Below, one piece after another: positions 49,186 through 62,863 of a stretch of 64,000 nucleotides of DNA. The position numbers and the translations under genes were made by a program. Positions within the stretch are counted from its first letter, which is position 1; every line of letters starts with the position of its first letter. Origin of the DNA: Stercorarius parasiticus (taxonomy: Eukaryota > Chordata > Aves > Charadriiformes > Stercorariidae); assembly GCA_013396915.1 (NCBI GenBank), contig VWZL01002601.1:78559-142558 (forward strand). The letters run 5' to 3'. The notes beneath the pieces are model-generated. The model was given only the letters and a program-made list of their open reading frames with translations, was not told the origin of the DNA and did no database searches.

Positions 49186-52100
49186 TTCCGGGAACTTCTC
49201 TGCACTTGTGTATTTCTTCTTTTCACAATTAGACAAACAGTAAGATCACTTTTTTCCCTACAGCAGTTTTAGCACTTCACACATGTGCTAGTCCTGCTGA
49301 TCCACAAAACACCTCTCTTTTTTAATTTTATTTTATTCTTTTAATTATAGAGAAGGAAATGTTAGCACAGTTCAGCTTCTTAAAAGTCATTGATCCAGGT
49401 CATTAACTGAGTACAGGGACATCAGGAGGGAAACGGAGGTATTTTACAGAGTGCTAGTAGATACTGGTTTTCAAGGGAGATTTTTATTAATGGATTCTTT
49501 CTAAACTCCCAGTTAAATTGTTTTTCTTATAAAGTCTGCACGTGGTACTCGGAACTAAGTTGAAGACATTGTTTTCATTTGCTAATGCATAAGCGCCTGT
49601 GAACTGCAAATAAGCACGTGGTGAGCAGTGGAGCAGCCAGCAGGGTTAGAAGCGGGTCCTGCTGAGCGCTTACAGCAATGCTGGGGGATGTAAGAGGAGG
49701 CTCTCCTGCAGTTCACACTAATAATATCCACAAAAGGTGGGGACGCTGGGCTAATTGCAGATGATGGAGTCTATGTAAAATTAGCTTTCCTTTTGAAAAA
49801 ATCCTCCTTTGTGATGAGTAATACAAGTAATACTTTTCTGGTCAAGCTCAATATATTGATGATTAATAGAAAATTAAGATAAATCTTTTGTGAAAAGCGT
49901 ACTAAATACGGACTGAAATCAATCAAGTGTACTTCGCATCCTATTTATCACTGGACTTCTCTTCTGTCAGCCTGTGTTTTGTTGTGTTCATTGTGTTTTC
50001 ATCCTTCTGAGCCACAGTCACCAGCCAGAGACACTTCTGTGCTCACAGCTGAAGTGTCTTGCAACTGCACAGCTCCTCAGCATCTCCTCCTCTCTCAAAG
50101 GCTTTTTATTCCACTCACTGCCCATTCATGTCTCAGCAAATTAATCCTTAGCTATTAAATAGGATGGCACTCACACAAGGAAGAAAAAAAATTTACAGAA
50201 TTTCCACAAACTTACTTGTGAGGAAAACTCTGTTTTTTCTTCCGTTTTTAATATAGGTCGTCTGTAATGCCCAAACCAGAAATACATGTCCTTGTGCAGC
50301 ATGATTTTCACAGCTTGGGCTCGTAGTTTTTTTTGGTGCCAACTCGGACATGCTGGTGTTGCTCATTTTGCATGAGTGACAGTAACCTGGAGATATGGCC
50401 CTCTCGGCTGCGTACATGCTGTCAGCTCGGGTTATTCACGTCCCGTGGTAGTGGTGAATTGCCCTTCTGATGCAGGCAGAGATCCTATTTGTCTTTGTAG
50501 CTGGAGAGCTGGCAGACTCGCTGAAGTTTAACCAGAAGGCCCTCTCAAGTCCCTACGGCTGATTTCGTTATGGCTTTTTTCTTTTTCATTATGTTTGACA
50601 TTTTGAAGGCTGAGCCTCATTACAGAATGGCAATCTCCAGCACCAGGCTGGGGAAATGAGTTCTGTGAGATGGAGAACATGTGAAAAGAGTGACCACAAA
50701 ATGAAAATGAGATTTGAGGCACATTTTTGTCCCGTGATGTAGTCTTGTGCAATATCTGTTCGAAACAAGAAACTAGAAACCAGAGATCTTAAAAATGAGA
50801 GCAAAAGCGATCCCTCTCTCCTGGGCATTCGAGAGACAGAAGTATTTGGTTCACTATGGTGCTTTTATGCTTAGTGTATAAATACCTATTGCTAATCTAG
50901 CAACATTAATATTTGCAAGTCCAATTCTGCTTTTGTGATTTTTACTTTTTAAATCTAGCTCTCCTTCTATTTCACCATACTAAATAAATGCTGATTTATT
51001 CTTACATGGATTGGCTACTACAGTAATAAACTCCTGTACCACAGGCCACAGGAAGACTAAAGCAAACATGGCTCATATGCATTAAAAAGCTCTACCTCCT
51101 CAAAGGCATGGAGCAAGCAGCAGATGATGTAATGTAAGTATTTGCTACTATATTAACATATCAGTGACAAATTAAATTTCATTTGCAAACTTGGTTTCTG
51201 CCTTTCTCTGCCTCTTAATGAAGGTAATATATCTTCTAAAAATGTCAAACTGTGGTCCCAAAATCGAGTAAATTCTTAATAATATAATCAGATAGCTAAA
51301 CATTAGCACTTGCCACAATTTTGGCATTAAGTGTTTTCATTGAAGTCAGTTTCTCCTCATTTATGGCAAGTAGGGTTAGAAATGGTGAGGGAGCAAGCTC
51401 TTTCTCCTTCTTCAAACCCCGCCTCTTCCCCAGTCCTGTAGGTAAATGATGTGGCAATGCTGTAGGGCCTTGAAACCAAGCCCTTACCCAGCAATGGGAT
51501 GGCATGGGAGACGCCACCTCTTGTCTTAGTTCCTCTTGAGCTGAAGCAGTGCTCAAAAGGCTTTATCAAAGGCCAGGGCTTGTTTGTACCAGGAGTGAAC
51601 TGTCACCTGGCTTAAGGAGGAGGTACCTGTGTCTAGAAATACCAGCACCTTAAATGGCTTAGACCATGTTGGGTAGGTGGAAGAGGAAACAGCCTTTTTG
51701 GGCATGAGAAGCTGAGCAACTTTTGCCTATGCTAATGGAGATCTCTGGAAAAGCTGTCTTAATTTCTGTAGCTTGGCGAGTTTTTTCACAAGATTGTTGG
51801 TACCCTGAAGCTTTTCTGCAAAGCAGTTATGAGTACGTTACTCTAACTGATCTCCTTTATGTGAGACTTTGTTTATGACTACCTTTATAGTTTGTGGGTT
51901 TATGTTAAAACTCTGCGTATCAAGCGAAAATGTGATGAGTCAGTTAAGAAAGATGTTAGACAAGATCAATAGCAGTATGCAACATTTCAGCAAAGCCAGA
52001 GACATATCCTGGGATGTGGATTTTGGTATTGGATGGTTGATTATAGTATTTCTATCTGCTAAAACCTCCTTGCTCTCTGGTGTGAAAAAACCATCTTGCT

Positions 52101-55100
52101 CTTCAGTGTGAAACATGTTGGGCCTTCAGTCCATGACTAGGGCTCCACGTAGTCATCATTATGGTAGTGCAAAGATAACAGATGTAAAGGAAGAAAACTA
52201 GCTCATAACCAGTTTAAATACTTCATCTTCATTACTAAAGAATTAGAAGTTACTTAGTTTTCATGTAGCGAGCACACAGAGAGAATTAGGACTTGTACCT
52301 GGAAATGTACAAGCGTTTGACTATTTTTTTCCATTCCAGTAGGAAAAAGAAATAACCTTTTTTTTCCTCAAATAGGATTATTTTTGAAAGGTTAAAATGT
52401 TAAAGAAATAAGAATATTGATGGCATGTTATGAAAAACTAAGCAAAATTATTTTTTTAAAAGGAGTCAAAAATCTTCTCACAGTTTCAAGTCCAGTGCTA
52501 GACTATCCCAAAGAAACCGAGGCAGTGCCCAGCTGACCATGCCATGGCATGCCAGACTGACCAGAGCTGTCAAGGGGGTCTGGCAAATTAAAATGAAATG
52601 ATTCTATTGAACCCTACCAAAATAATTTTTTTTAATTTTCCCTCTTAGACAGAAATATTTAGAGGAAATTAAAACTTCTCCTGGGAAATTGACAGAACTA
52701 TAATTGCCCTCCGAAATAATTCAATGGCAAATCCTCAAAGGAAGACCATTACTTAACTTCTGTGCTTATGAACATAACTGAATCTTCCAATATATTGCCT
52801 TAATAGTTGCTTCTCCTGTAAAAATGTATCCTCCAAGTAGGATGTAGAAACAATTTTAAGTGGAGAGTAGGTAATATTTTGGATTAATCCAGAGGATAAT
52901 CTTAGATGACTCGTAAGACTATTGGCCAGACTGTAATAAACATAGCTTGGAAAAATTAAAAATATATTTCCTTGGTTTCGCCTCCCCAGTGAAATTTTGA
53001 TCAGCTGCCAGGATGAATTAGTGTATAGTTGAAGATCTTGCAGATTAATAAAAAGCATACGCATCCTGCTGCCATGTGCAAAATACTTGCAGTGAAAATA
53101 TGTCTGAGGAAAATAAAGTATTGGGAAAATAAAGCCATCTGGTGCGTGAACAGCAAAGCTTGTTGAGAAGTCGTGTCTGCCCTGAAATGGGCATCAAACA
53201 AACAAACAGAACCCCTCCCTATGATACTAATTTCTTTCAGTTGCTTTAGTTCAATAAATATATTCAATATTTTTTCCTCTCCTCCACTGAAATGTAGTTT
53301 ACAAGTTTTAGAAGGGAGAGCTGCTTTGAAATGAACAATTGAACCATTTAATTTTCATCCCATAAGACAGGAACAGGAATTTTTTTCCTAAACAAAACAC
53401 TTGAGTGTAAGTTTTGTCTCCTGCAAGAGTTCATCAAAAAATGTATAAATCTGGGTACGGTTTAGATTTAGAGACAGGGACATTTTTCAGTGAAAAACAT
53501 TAAGTTGGCAAACATTAAATCTGAAAAGTTTCAGGCAGCTCTAGTGAACAGGGTCCAAAGGCAACTTCAGTCAATGTATTACTGGAGAAAAGCCATAAAT
53601 GGTGTAACATAATCCTGAAGTAAAAGTTAAATGACAGCCCTAGGGCACAAAACAAGATTGAGCTACAATTATAAAATCAGGCTGTCAATATTTTGATCCT
53701 CCAACAATGCAAGTTTACTGAGGAAAATTTCAGTCAGTCTCCAATTTCACACACCGTTGGAAGCAATAACAAACATACAGCAGATAAGAAACACTTGATG
53801 TACTAATGCTCTATAATGTAAGCTGAAAGGAGCAATGAGACAATTGTCCAATGGCAACTAAAATTGAGATCCTTTTAATGTGCACGTCTGAGTGAGTTTC
53901 TTAGCTGTTGATAATGGGCAATAGTTGTCTATCAATTTCTATTACCATTAAGACTTCTAAATGTAATGGCATTTTTCAAGAGGAGCCACTTTCAAAACAG
54001 TCTTTATTCCTTTTTTGCTTTTTTGTTTATGTTGTTTTATACCTATGTAACACTACTAACATCACTTGACTTGTTCGTGTTCTGTAGAATTGAGAAAAGG
54101 ATCTGTAAATCTACTTAGATGAAAATGTCTTGAATGCGAGAAATCTACTCAGTAAAATATTCAGGGTCACAGGTCAAGAAATACTCCTCCTCCTCAGAGA
54201 TCAGAGAGGAGTGTTGCAAGCTGACCTGTGCTGGCCCATCAATTGATGTTGGCTTTGGCTTCAAGAAACTTGCGAAGTCATGCAAACCTCTGTGCGTGTC
54301 TGTATTTATATCTCTGCTGCCTTAGAGCTCAGCCTCAAGGGCCAGCATGTTGCTGAGGCTGCCAACAAAGAAGTCAATATTGACGTGGGGTTTCCATTTG
54401 CTGCCTCATTTCTCTCTGCCTGCCACACTGAAGTAACACTTTGAAGGATTTTTCTTCATTGCTGACCTTAACAGAATTCATACATAAAAGGAGAACGCTT
54501 TAGTATCCTGCTACTGTTTAGCTCTGTTCCGAATTCTGTGTTCAATGTTGACTCACAAAGTTGTTGAATTAAAGAGTACAAGATTTCCAAAGTTAAACAA
54601 AAACCTGACATCCTTTTCCTTTTTATCTATCACTATTGTTCTGCGTACTCCAAATATTCTTGGTTTATTAATGGCAAATCTAGGGGAAGGAAGATCAGAA
54701 GTACTACAATAGCTTGCCAAAAACTGCCTAGTTTTAGAAATGTAACTTTAGTTTGATTTTGGAGTATAGCATATTTTTGTGAAAAACACATTGACAACAT
54801 AAACAAATACTTCTCCCCCTCTAAAAAGCCATTCTTACAATATCCTTTCTCACCTTCAGATATTCAATGTCACACTTTCTGAATATTCATCTGGAGATCC
54901 ATTCTTTCCTTTCCTGAAGCATCCTCCTTGACCTGTGATCCAACACGGTCTTTATCGAGTTGAATTTCCACTGTGTTAGGAAAGGAATGTTTTTACATCT
55001 TATATTACTTGTATTGATAAAAGCCAAGTTCCATGTTAACTTACAGTCTTTCAACCTATCGCACTGTCACATTTTAGGCTAGATTGCCGTGGTGTCTCTG

Positions 55101-58100
55101 GGAGAGGTCGATAATGCAACTTGATGAAAAAGTAATATGGCAATGAGGAATGCTCAGCTGGCTTCCCAGCTGCTGAGCCTCTGCTGTAGAGGCTTTGATC
55201 AGATTTAAAAGGGATTTGGTACCCTATGGACAGGCACACAGACTGTTACATTCCTAAAACCTGATTTCAGGGGGTTTGAGCACTTCCCACCCGCTTGAAA
55301 AACTGACCTGCTGTTGTCCCTGATGAATGGGACCTTACCGGAGTATGGAGGTTTTGAATCAGGTTGAATATTTCAGAGGGGTTATGTGTATGTTTAGCTG
55401 TAGTGAGTTAAAGCTCTGCATCCCCCGCTATCCGTGCTACTGTGAGTCATAACTAGGTCCTGTAGGTGCTGTAAGTGGATGGCAGAATCGAGTATGTGCC
55501 TATACAGCAGCAGCTTCACTTATGCATATATTGCCTTAAACCGATGATCAACGCCAGTTTGCACAGAGTCCCTTGTTTTTTAATTGGAGTGAAGAGGGTA
55601 GACAGAGGTGGGCAGGAACTTTTCAAATTAACACTGTGGCTTTCTAATGACCTAAAAAAACTAATTCAGAGGTTCATTAAAGCTAATGTTATACGTATTG
55701 TTATTCAGGAAAGCAGTTAACCAGTTTAGATATTAACATGTCCCTAATGTTCTTCCAAATCTGAGTACACAAACCATAGAGATCAGTAATCATCATTCGG
55801 GATTAGGTGATGGATTACAAATTGAAAAAAAAAAAGATAGTTGGTCGGTAGGGTTATGTCAAGAAAAGGAAATCATGCTATTTGATCGATGCATCCAATT
55901 AAAACTGTCTGAAAGAGCTCGAATTTAATCATAGACACAGTGAAGTGCTCACAAATGCTCTAAAGACCAATAATTGTTCATACAAATTATTTAGAAGAAA
56001 TTTTGTAGAAAAAATGTGCTGGAGAAAATCTAAACTCTTCACGGTCAGTTCTGGAGTAGAAACTGCCAAAACTCATTAAATTATTCACTAACCATCATTT
56101 GTTCAGCTCAGCGTATTACAAAAGTTATTGATTAGGTAGTTTATAGCAGTTGGTTGTATTTACGGAAATGTTTTTCTCTTCCCTCCTGTTATTTTGTAGT
56201 ACATTGTGTTTTTTTCAAAAAAATGCAGAGGTATTAAGTTATGCATTATTTATAACATATGCTTAGCACTCAGATAGTACGCTAATGGGGATGGCACAGT
56301 TAGAAGTCTCCAACCTTTTCAATATTGCATTTCACTTTTTCAAAATGAGCAGCTTGTGCCTGAATAATATATTGTAGATAATGACAGAAAAGCCAAGCAA
56401 AATACCAAGTCATAATATATATGAAAGACTAAAAGCTTTCTAGTGGATATCTATCAAACTCTTCCTTGTTTGAAAAGCATGATTTATTTTCTTTTTTCTC
56501 TCTCTGCTTCAGCACAGCAGAGCTCTCCGCAAGTGGAATTCAATAGCTTATTACCCTACGGTAGCACAAATTCTTGACTTCAGAGACCTGGCAGTATTGT
56601 GTATAACGTGTCATAAATACTTGCAAGTCAGTTTGGCATCTACAGAGGAATACAACTGATCATTAATGGGTTAATCTCTACAGCAGGTGATCAGAAGATA
56701 CTTTCCACAGTTAACTGTCAGAGACAAAAATGTATCACATCAGCTTGAACTTCAACTGTGAACTTGGAGAGTTTGGGAGGAAATTTCCTCTAGGACAGAG
56801 TGGACGTAGAGTTCCCTGTAATCCCAGGCTGAGCTGGTGTGTGCTGAAGGAGGCACGTGCCGCAGTGGTGACAGCACTGGCATTGCTTTTGAAGCATCGT
56901 ACTGGGTCTTGCCACAGGGATAGGAGATCCGCTTCCAGTGAAATAGAAGACAAAACGTAAACCCAGATTTCAAAATGTACAAAGATGCATTATTCCTGCA
57001 GCACTCACCGAGATCAAGGAGAGGACAGAAACAATTTGTAAATTGCCAAAAAATCTCATCCAACTTGCTTGCAGGTTAGCCTCTTCTAAAAGCAGAGAGA
57101 AAAATATGACAAAGAATATTCAACCTTTAATTACTTTGACTTGAAATATCTTTTTAAATCTCTTGGAAGGAATAGGAGAGTTTAAGACTAGAAAGGGTTA
57201 CCGTAATAGTTTATGGTTACCTGTATTTTATAAATGAAGGCTTAATATTTATTGCTGTCTTACCATGTCCCAAATCTCACTAACTTTATCATAATGTTAT
57301 TTCTGGATTTGGCCCATATGTGAAATCAAAAGTAGAAAAATTCCTTTGGAGTGTGGATGAAAACTCAGACTGTGGGTGTGGATATATAATAACCTTAGCT
57401 ATGACTGTGATGTTGACTATCCATCAATAAAGCGTTTGTGTGTCGGTGGATCTTCAAGCAAGACGTGTGAATGTAAGTGCTAGACTGTACTGTTCCTGAC
57501 ACACTGCGACTGTCTGCTCAGCAAACGCGTATTGTCACGACAATCATCTGCAAAATAATTGAGGCTAATTTCAGTATAACTTCTGGGAGTTTCTGTGTCA
57601 GCAGCTACATATGCTTGATGTCTAATGCTAATCCATGCTAATATTTAAAATGCCTAATGCTTTAATCCTAAAATATTTTCAAGCTTTTATTTTCTATAGC
57701 TACTGCAGGCTGGCAAGATACAGTGTGGCAGCAACAGGAAAGTATTAGACACTGGTCTAAGGAGACAAGGGCTGGAGAAAGGTAATGACTAGAAACGAGG
57801 AAATTCATGGCCGTTTCTAGGGCTAAGGGTTTGTGTCCCTCTTCTAGTTGCTTTGTGAGGGCTATTGTAACGCTAAACCCTTTTTCATCAGTGGCCTAAG
57901 GGCAACAAATGTTTGAGCATTGACAGTTGCGTCCTAGTTCATAACTGTTGAAGCACCATCCAGAAAGAAAATGCAAAGTTATACTCACCCAGCTGGAGAT
58001 GCATCTTGTGACTGAGGTACCTGATCAACAAGGTTTATGTCTGAGATTTAACATTTTGAATTTGAGTTGCTTTCAAAGTAGTTGCAGGAATTAAGCAGAA

Positions 58101-58317
58101 GTGATTTCTAATGAGGAACTGCAATTGGTTCCTTGCTCCCTGGCAAACTGAAAAAGACACAAAATCAATCAAAACTCTGTGTAAATTATTCATCTGACTT
58201 TACTATGAGTTTAGCAAAAAACCCAATCTGGCAGCAGTAAAATGCTCTTCGTTCTGAGGGGCAGCAGAGCCCAGCTCAGGAGCCCTGGAAAGCAAAGAGG
58301 GCTGTAGAAGGCACTGC
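49186..58317. other. Unique non-coding DNA
   Basis: No coding exon, RNA gene or mobile element recognised. A SOX-like palindrome ACAATTGT next to a CCAAT word lies at 53840-53852. A 14-bp perfect palindrome (CATGCCATGGCATG) lies near 52540-52553. Open frames are all short and within chance expectation. Confidence 0.6.
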
Positions 58318-58425
58318 TGAGCCGCTGCCTCCAGTCTGTGCCTCGCCTCCCTTCGCTCTTGCCGCAGTCCTGCTCGACTGACGTTTGCAATTTTCCAGGC
58401 TCTGCCGGGAATATGGCGGTGCATT
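58318..58425 (+). promoter_or_regulatory. CpG-rich patch with YY1-like site
   Basis: About nine CpGs occur in roughly 110 bases, ending in AATATGGCGG (58410-58419), close to the YY1 core ATGGCGG that is common just downstream of TATA-less start sites. The ATG inside it (58413) opens a 53-codon frame to 58574 with no recognised domain. This could be a small orphan promoter, but no transcript evidence exists. Confidence 0.25.
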
Positions 58426-61400
58426 TAAACATGGGGACAAGCGCTGGTGCAGGTAACACGAACATTTCAAACACAAACGTTTCACACCCAGTCTTAAAAT
58501 CTGAGGCACCATTTTGGATTAAGAGAACAAATGTTCAAGCCCTGGAGCAATACGCTAGTGAGAGGGACGTTTAATGAACTCTTGAGAGGTGGTTTTTCAG
58601 CTGGTGGAAACTGGCGCAGCTTCAATGGAGCCCACAAAAAAACTAGCCCTGACTTTATACAAATATACAGTAATGATCTTTCCCTCTTCTGTTGGGAAGC
58701 TTTTATCCTTAAGCGTCGTGTTCCATGAGGATTATCCTCATCGGTTTTTCCCCATTTTAAGATATAGGCTCTGGCCTCTATATTTAACTGGAGCATTTTC
58801 TGTCAGACAATGAGGCAGTACTTTGGAAGGGTAGCTCATGCAGTGAAATCAGCTGTCAAAGCTACTCATGCTGCCTCAGGTAATTGGCCACTCACAAATC
58901 TTTATCTCAAGTATAAAGGTAAATAACTATTAAAAACCCTAACCTAAACTGAAGCCATAAATTGTCCCACAAATTCCTTTTACTCCTCTGTTTTGCTTGG
59001 ATTTACTCAACCTATAAATCAGAGCTGAACAAGAAGTCTGCAGAGTGATGGCCACAAGGATCTTTATGAGGTCTCTAGCCATAAATTTCAAAGCTGAAGA
59101 GGCTGAACCAGAAGTATCTGAGCTCTCCTCACCACACCGTTCACACACGCGCTCACTTCTGCCAGCTCCCGCAGTGTTACATGAAAAGGGATTCTGCCCA
59201 TTCTTAAAAATTTGTGTAATTGTTTGGGGTTTAGTTTTTGAAATGTGGGAGGAGGCTGATGGGTGCCTGGCCTTCTTTGCAGCGAGCAGTGGTTAGAGCA
59301 GCCACTCAAACCACGGCAAGGCAGGATTTGGCTTTCTCTGGAGCCCCTGTGGTTTGGACTCACGTGGCCAGAAGCATGCAGGGAAGCGGGGCTGTTCCAT
59401 GAAATCCAGGTTTCATGGACCAGGAAGCGCAAAGGAAATAATGGCTGAAAGACTTGTGGGGAGGTTACAAGAAATGATCCTTGGATCAGGGACTGCAAGT
59501 CGGGAGGGAGGGAGGGGGCCCTGCTGGACCGAGCCTCCCGTCTCCTAATGACAGGATCGTCCTGTCCCCCTGACTGTTAAACCCAGGGGAAGCAAATATG
59601 TAGGTTTTAAGTAATTTGTTGCAGCTAAGTTAGTATTCCATCGCTGAAAGCTGCTGTTTTACTTTACCTCTCAGTAAGCTTGGTCCTCGCCCATTGTGAA
59701 TCTGATTAAAATCCATGTCCTGGGGTCTGACAAACCAAGTGATAACGTCCCGGGGCAGTAGGGGTTGCCTTGTGAAGTTAACTCAAGCTCCTGGGTGCTG
59801 TTCCAGCCTGTAAGGCAGAGGAAATCTATGAAATAAAGATTTGCTTATATCTGTCTGGCTTCCTGTCCTTACCGCCGCTGGCTGAATGCCTTGGTCTGTT
59901 CGCGGAGCTCTGCTGCGCATGTAACAGCAGGAGCTGTTACTCGCCTCTGGGTCCCATTCTCAAATCTGTAACAGTCCCAGAAATGTGTGGCGTGGCTTTT
60001 GTCTGAATAAAATGTATTGATTTCTTATCTGAGTGCCATAGAAATGTACAATACAACACTGCCAAGATTTACGACCCCTAGCTCGATAGCTAGATTGAGG
60101 ATAGTTGCAGGTAGGGGGTAAGTCCTTGTTGGAATGTTCCTGCATTTTTTAAACACTGTATTGTGTCTGCTTTCTCTGTTATGGAAGTAGGTCAAGGAGT
60201 TTGTTTTCTGGCATTTTCCCCTCTGTATCTATCTGTTATATCTTTGCAGTCAAACTCTTCTTTAAAGTACAGGCCAATTAAAAATTCAGGTCTTTTGTTC
60301 TTACACTACAACATTTGGAAAACAGGGGTTTGGGATTAAGTCTTGAATATGTATTTCAATAATGTTGCTTGAAGACAAACTTCAGAAAACTCATGTTTTT
60401 CTGGGCCTGGAGTGCCTTTTTCTTTACTGCTGCTGTTCTGTAAATGATGTTTTTTCACTTGTGTCTCGCAGTTAAACAAAACCTTACCGTTTATAATAGT
60501 AATACCAGATTCTCAGACAAATTTACCTGATTTAGCCAACAGACATTTTTGTAATGCCCACAGAGAGGATAAAATAACTGGATTTTCCCATTTATATGCT
60601 AGGGTTGGGTTTTACCTCCCAGTATTCTAAATATATTTTCCTCAGAGGGAGACTATAGTCTAGATTTCAGTGAAATGATGACACTGGCTCTTTCAAACCT
60701 GCTTGACAGTTTGTAGTCTGTCTTGCTGCTAACTTGGAACAGCCTAGACCACAGTTCCTCATCTTGGTCAACAGGCTCCAAATTCTTCTGTGGTGTAAGT
60801 AAGAGTATTGATTTGTTCATGTCTCTCCCATGCTGTATAGATGCTGTATAATGTATAGCATTATATTAGTGTTAAGCATAAACTATGCGAGTTACTATAG
60901 CTAAAGCATGAGAAGGAGTAGACAGTATTTAACTTCCTCGCACTCCTCTGTCCTAAATGTAGAAAAGCTAAGGTCTTCTATACACCATCTTTCCCCGTCT
61001 GTCAAGTCATTCTGGCTTAGGTTCTGCATTTTTCCTTTTGCTTGGGTGTTGAATCCCCTTGCGCACCAAGGCTGTTTGTCTGCATCACCTGTTATTCCTG
61101 CTGGCTGTACTCCCAAATGCAGATGGCACAGAACTTGATGAGCAATCCCCTGTAGAAAGCCAATGCTCATCAGCACCTGAGACGTATTGCCCTTCTTTTT
61201 TCAGTTCTAAATACTTTTTAAAGCCATTTTGCCACTTAGTTTCCCTGTGTGCTTGTTCTGCTACCGATCTGTGAGTTGTCCTCTTCTCCAAGTCTCTTCA
61301 GGTGGAGCTTTTGCTCGCGCAGCTCAGACACCAGCAGAGCAATCGTACGCTGTGGTCTCAGTCTCCAGTTACAAAATCAGCTCCCAGAGCTGGGGAGCGG

Positions 61401-61776
61401 CTGTTTGATGGGCCCAGGCAGTGGTGCGTGGGCTGGGAGCTCCAGAGCGTGAGACTGACACACTAGTGCCAGAGTAGACCTCGCCTCACCTGCCTCGAAA
61501 TGATTCATTTAATGTTTTCTATGTAGAAGGAAGCTTTGGGCAACTTTTAATGGCTGGTGAGGGTGGGGTGATGTATTTTTTTGTTTCTGGAGAAGTAGCA
61601 GGGAAGCTGTTACATCCCTCTCCCTGTAAACACAAACTGAGTGTTGGCTGCTGATTTGTGACACTAGATCCCACAGCCTCTGCTGAGTTGTTTGAGGGAA
61701 CGCCCATGTGGACGCATCAGTATAGAGGAGGAAACCTACTCTGGCTCTTCAGATTAAGGTAGAGGCCGGCTCACAA
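58426..61776. other. Unique non-coding DNA, slightly GC-richer
   Basis: No gene recognised. Overlapping short frames at 59045-59548 on both strands show no domain. It contains a strong G-quadruplex motif at 59502-59518. The rest is ordinary AT-rich sequence. Confidence 0.6.
59502..59518 (+). other. Strong G-quadruplex motif
   Basis: GGG A GGG A GGG A GGGGG: four G tracts with single-base loops, the arrangement expected to form a very stable parallel quadruplex on the plus strand. Confidence 0.9.
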
Positions 61777-61790
61777 GTAACCATGGCAAC
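61777..61790. promoter_or_regulatory. RFX-type X-box motif
   Basis: GTAACCATGGCAAC fits the imperfect-palindrome RFX consensus (GTNRCC, 2-base spacer, RGYAAC) in both half-sites. RFX factors bind such sites as dimers at ciliary and some neuronal or immune genes. No gene start is visible next to it, so a distal enhancer role is the likelier possibility. The motif match is seen; function is inferred. Confidence 0.55.
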
Positions 61791-62863
61791 CAGGCTGTCA
61801 CTGTCAGCATGAAGACATGTACATACCAAAAAATAAAAAAGCCCAAATAACGCTACAACACACGTTAGCACTCCAGCTTATTTGGAAATCTGTCTCTCAG
61901 TTTTGTTCCTTACAGATGCTGACAGCTGTGGCTATCACATGCAGGTAGGAATATTTTTTCCCTGCTTTACCCGCTGCATCAGCAGCAAAAATTGTTCCTG
62001 GTGGTACATCGATAGGCTTCCAATTAAAAGGGGATATTTGAATTTCAAGTTGCAGAAACACTGAAGACAATTTTGTATTCACCTTAAAAAGTTTCATCTC
62101 TCACACAGTTCCAAAACCAGTACGCTCACAACAATATTTATAACATTCAGCTCTGTTTTCACAAAAGAGCCATTAATACAACACGTCAACTCTAGTGACA
62201 AGTTACATTTTATTGCTGTCAACAAACAAAGATGTTCTTTTTCTTTCCCTGCAAACTCCCCTTTTTTCTTTTTTTCATCGACCATCAGGTTTGAGTTTTG
62301 AAGGAGATGTGTGGATGTGCTTTACAATATTTTCTAGAAGGCTACTAGGGGGATGACAGAGTGAGCTCATAGAAGCTCACGAAGGAAGACACTGCTTTAT
62401 ATCTTCCTATGAGATTAAAGGTTTTGGGGTAGGTTCTTTGCTTGGGAAGGAATTAATCCAATTTCTAAAGAGGACCGGAGAGCTCAGTTCTGCAGAAGTA
62501 TCCACGTTAGTCAACTGTGCCTCGCTGTTACAGAACTCTTGTTTTCAGTCCTTGGGTAGCGCTCCAGCTGCCAGGATGGGTACAGCAGGTGGGACGGCCC
62601 GCACGCGCCTGCCGCTGCCCCCTTAATGTGTGCTCAGGGGCTCAGCAGCACCCTGGGAGATAATGTCCAGCACAGACTGCACCACCGCGTCCTCTTACAG
62701 TTCATTTTGGCTGCCAACAGCATTTATTTCTTCATGCAAAGCAAAGGCAGGGTGCGTTTGCTCCATCACTCGCATTGCCAAAATGGTCACGCTGGTATTT
62801 TCCAGGTTGGGCTCTCACAATCCAGATGGGACAGCAGAATTTGAGCTATGCTGTACAATTTCA
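61791..62863. other. Unique non-coding DNA preceding the TG array
   Basis: AT-rich to about 62450, then a GC-richer stretch with several CpGs at 62550-62625. Open frames are short. No gene recognised. Confidence 0.6.

Noticed and set aside
7972..50417. Weak protein-level similarity between minus-strand frames at 8210-8320 and 50290-50400 (shared MSNT.MS, K, S and AQ positions)
   Set aside because: Nucleotide identity over the aligned codons is near background and serines use unrelated codon families, so coincidence is likelier than a shared repeat.
52540..52553. 14-bp perfect palindrome CATGCCATGGCATG
   Set aside because: Short, without flanking symmetry or context; noted in the region description only.
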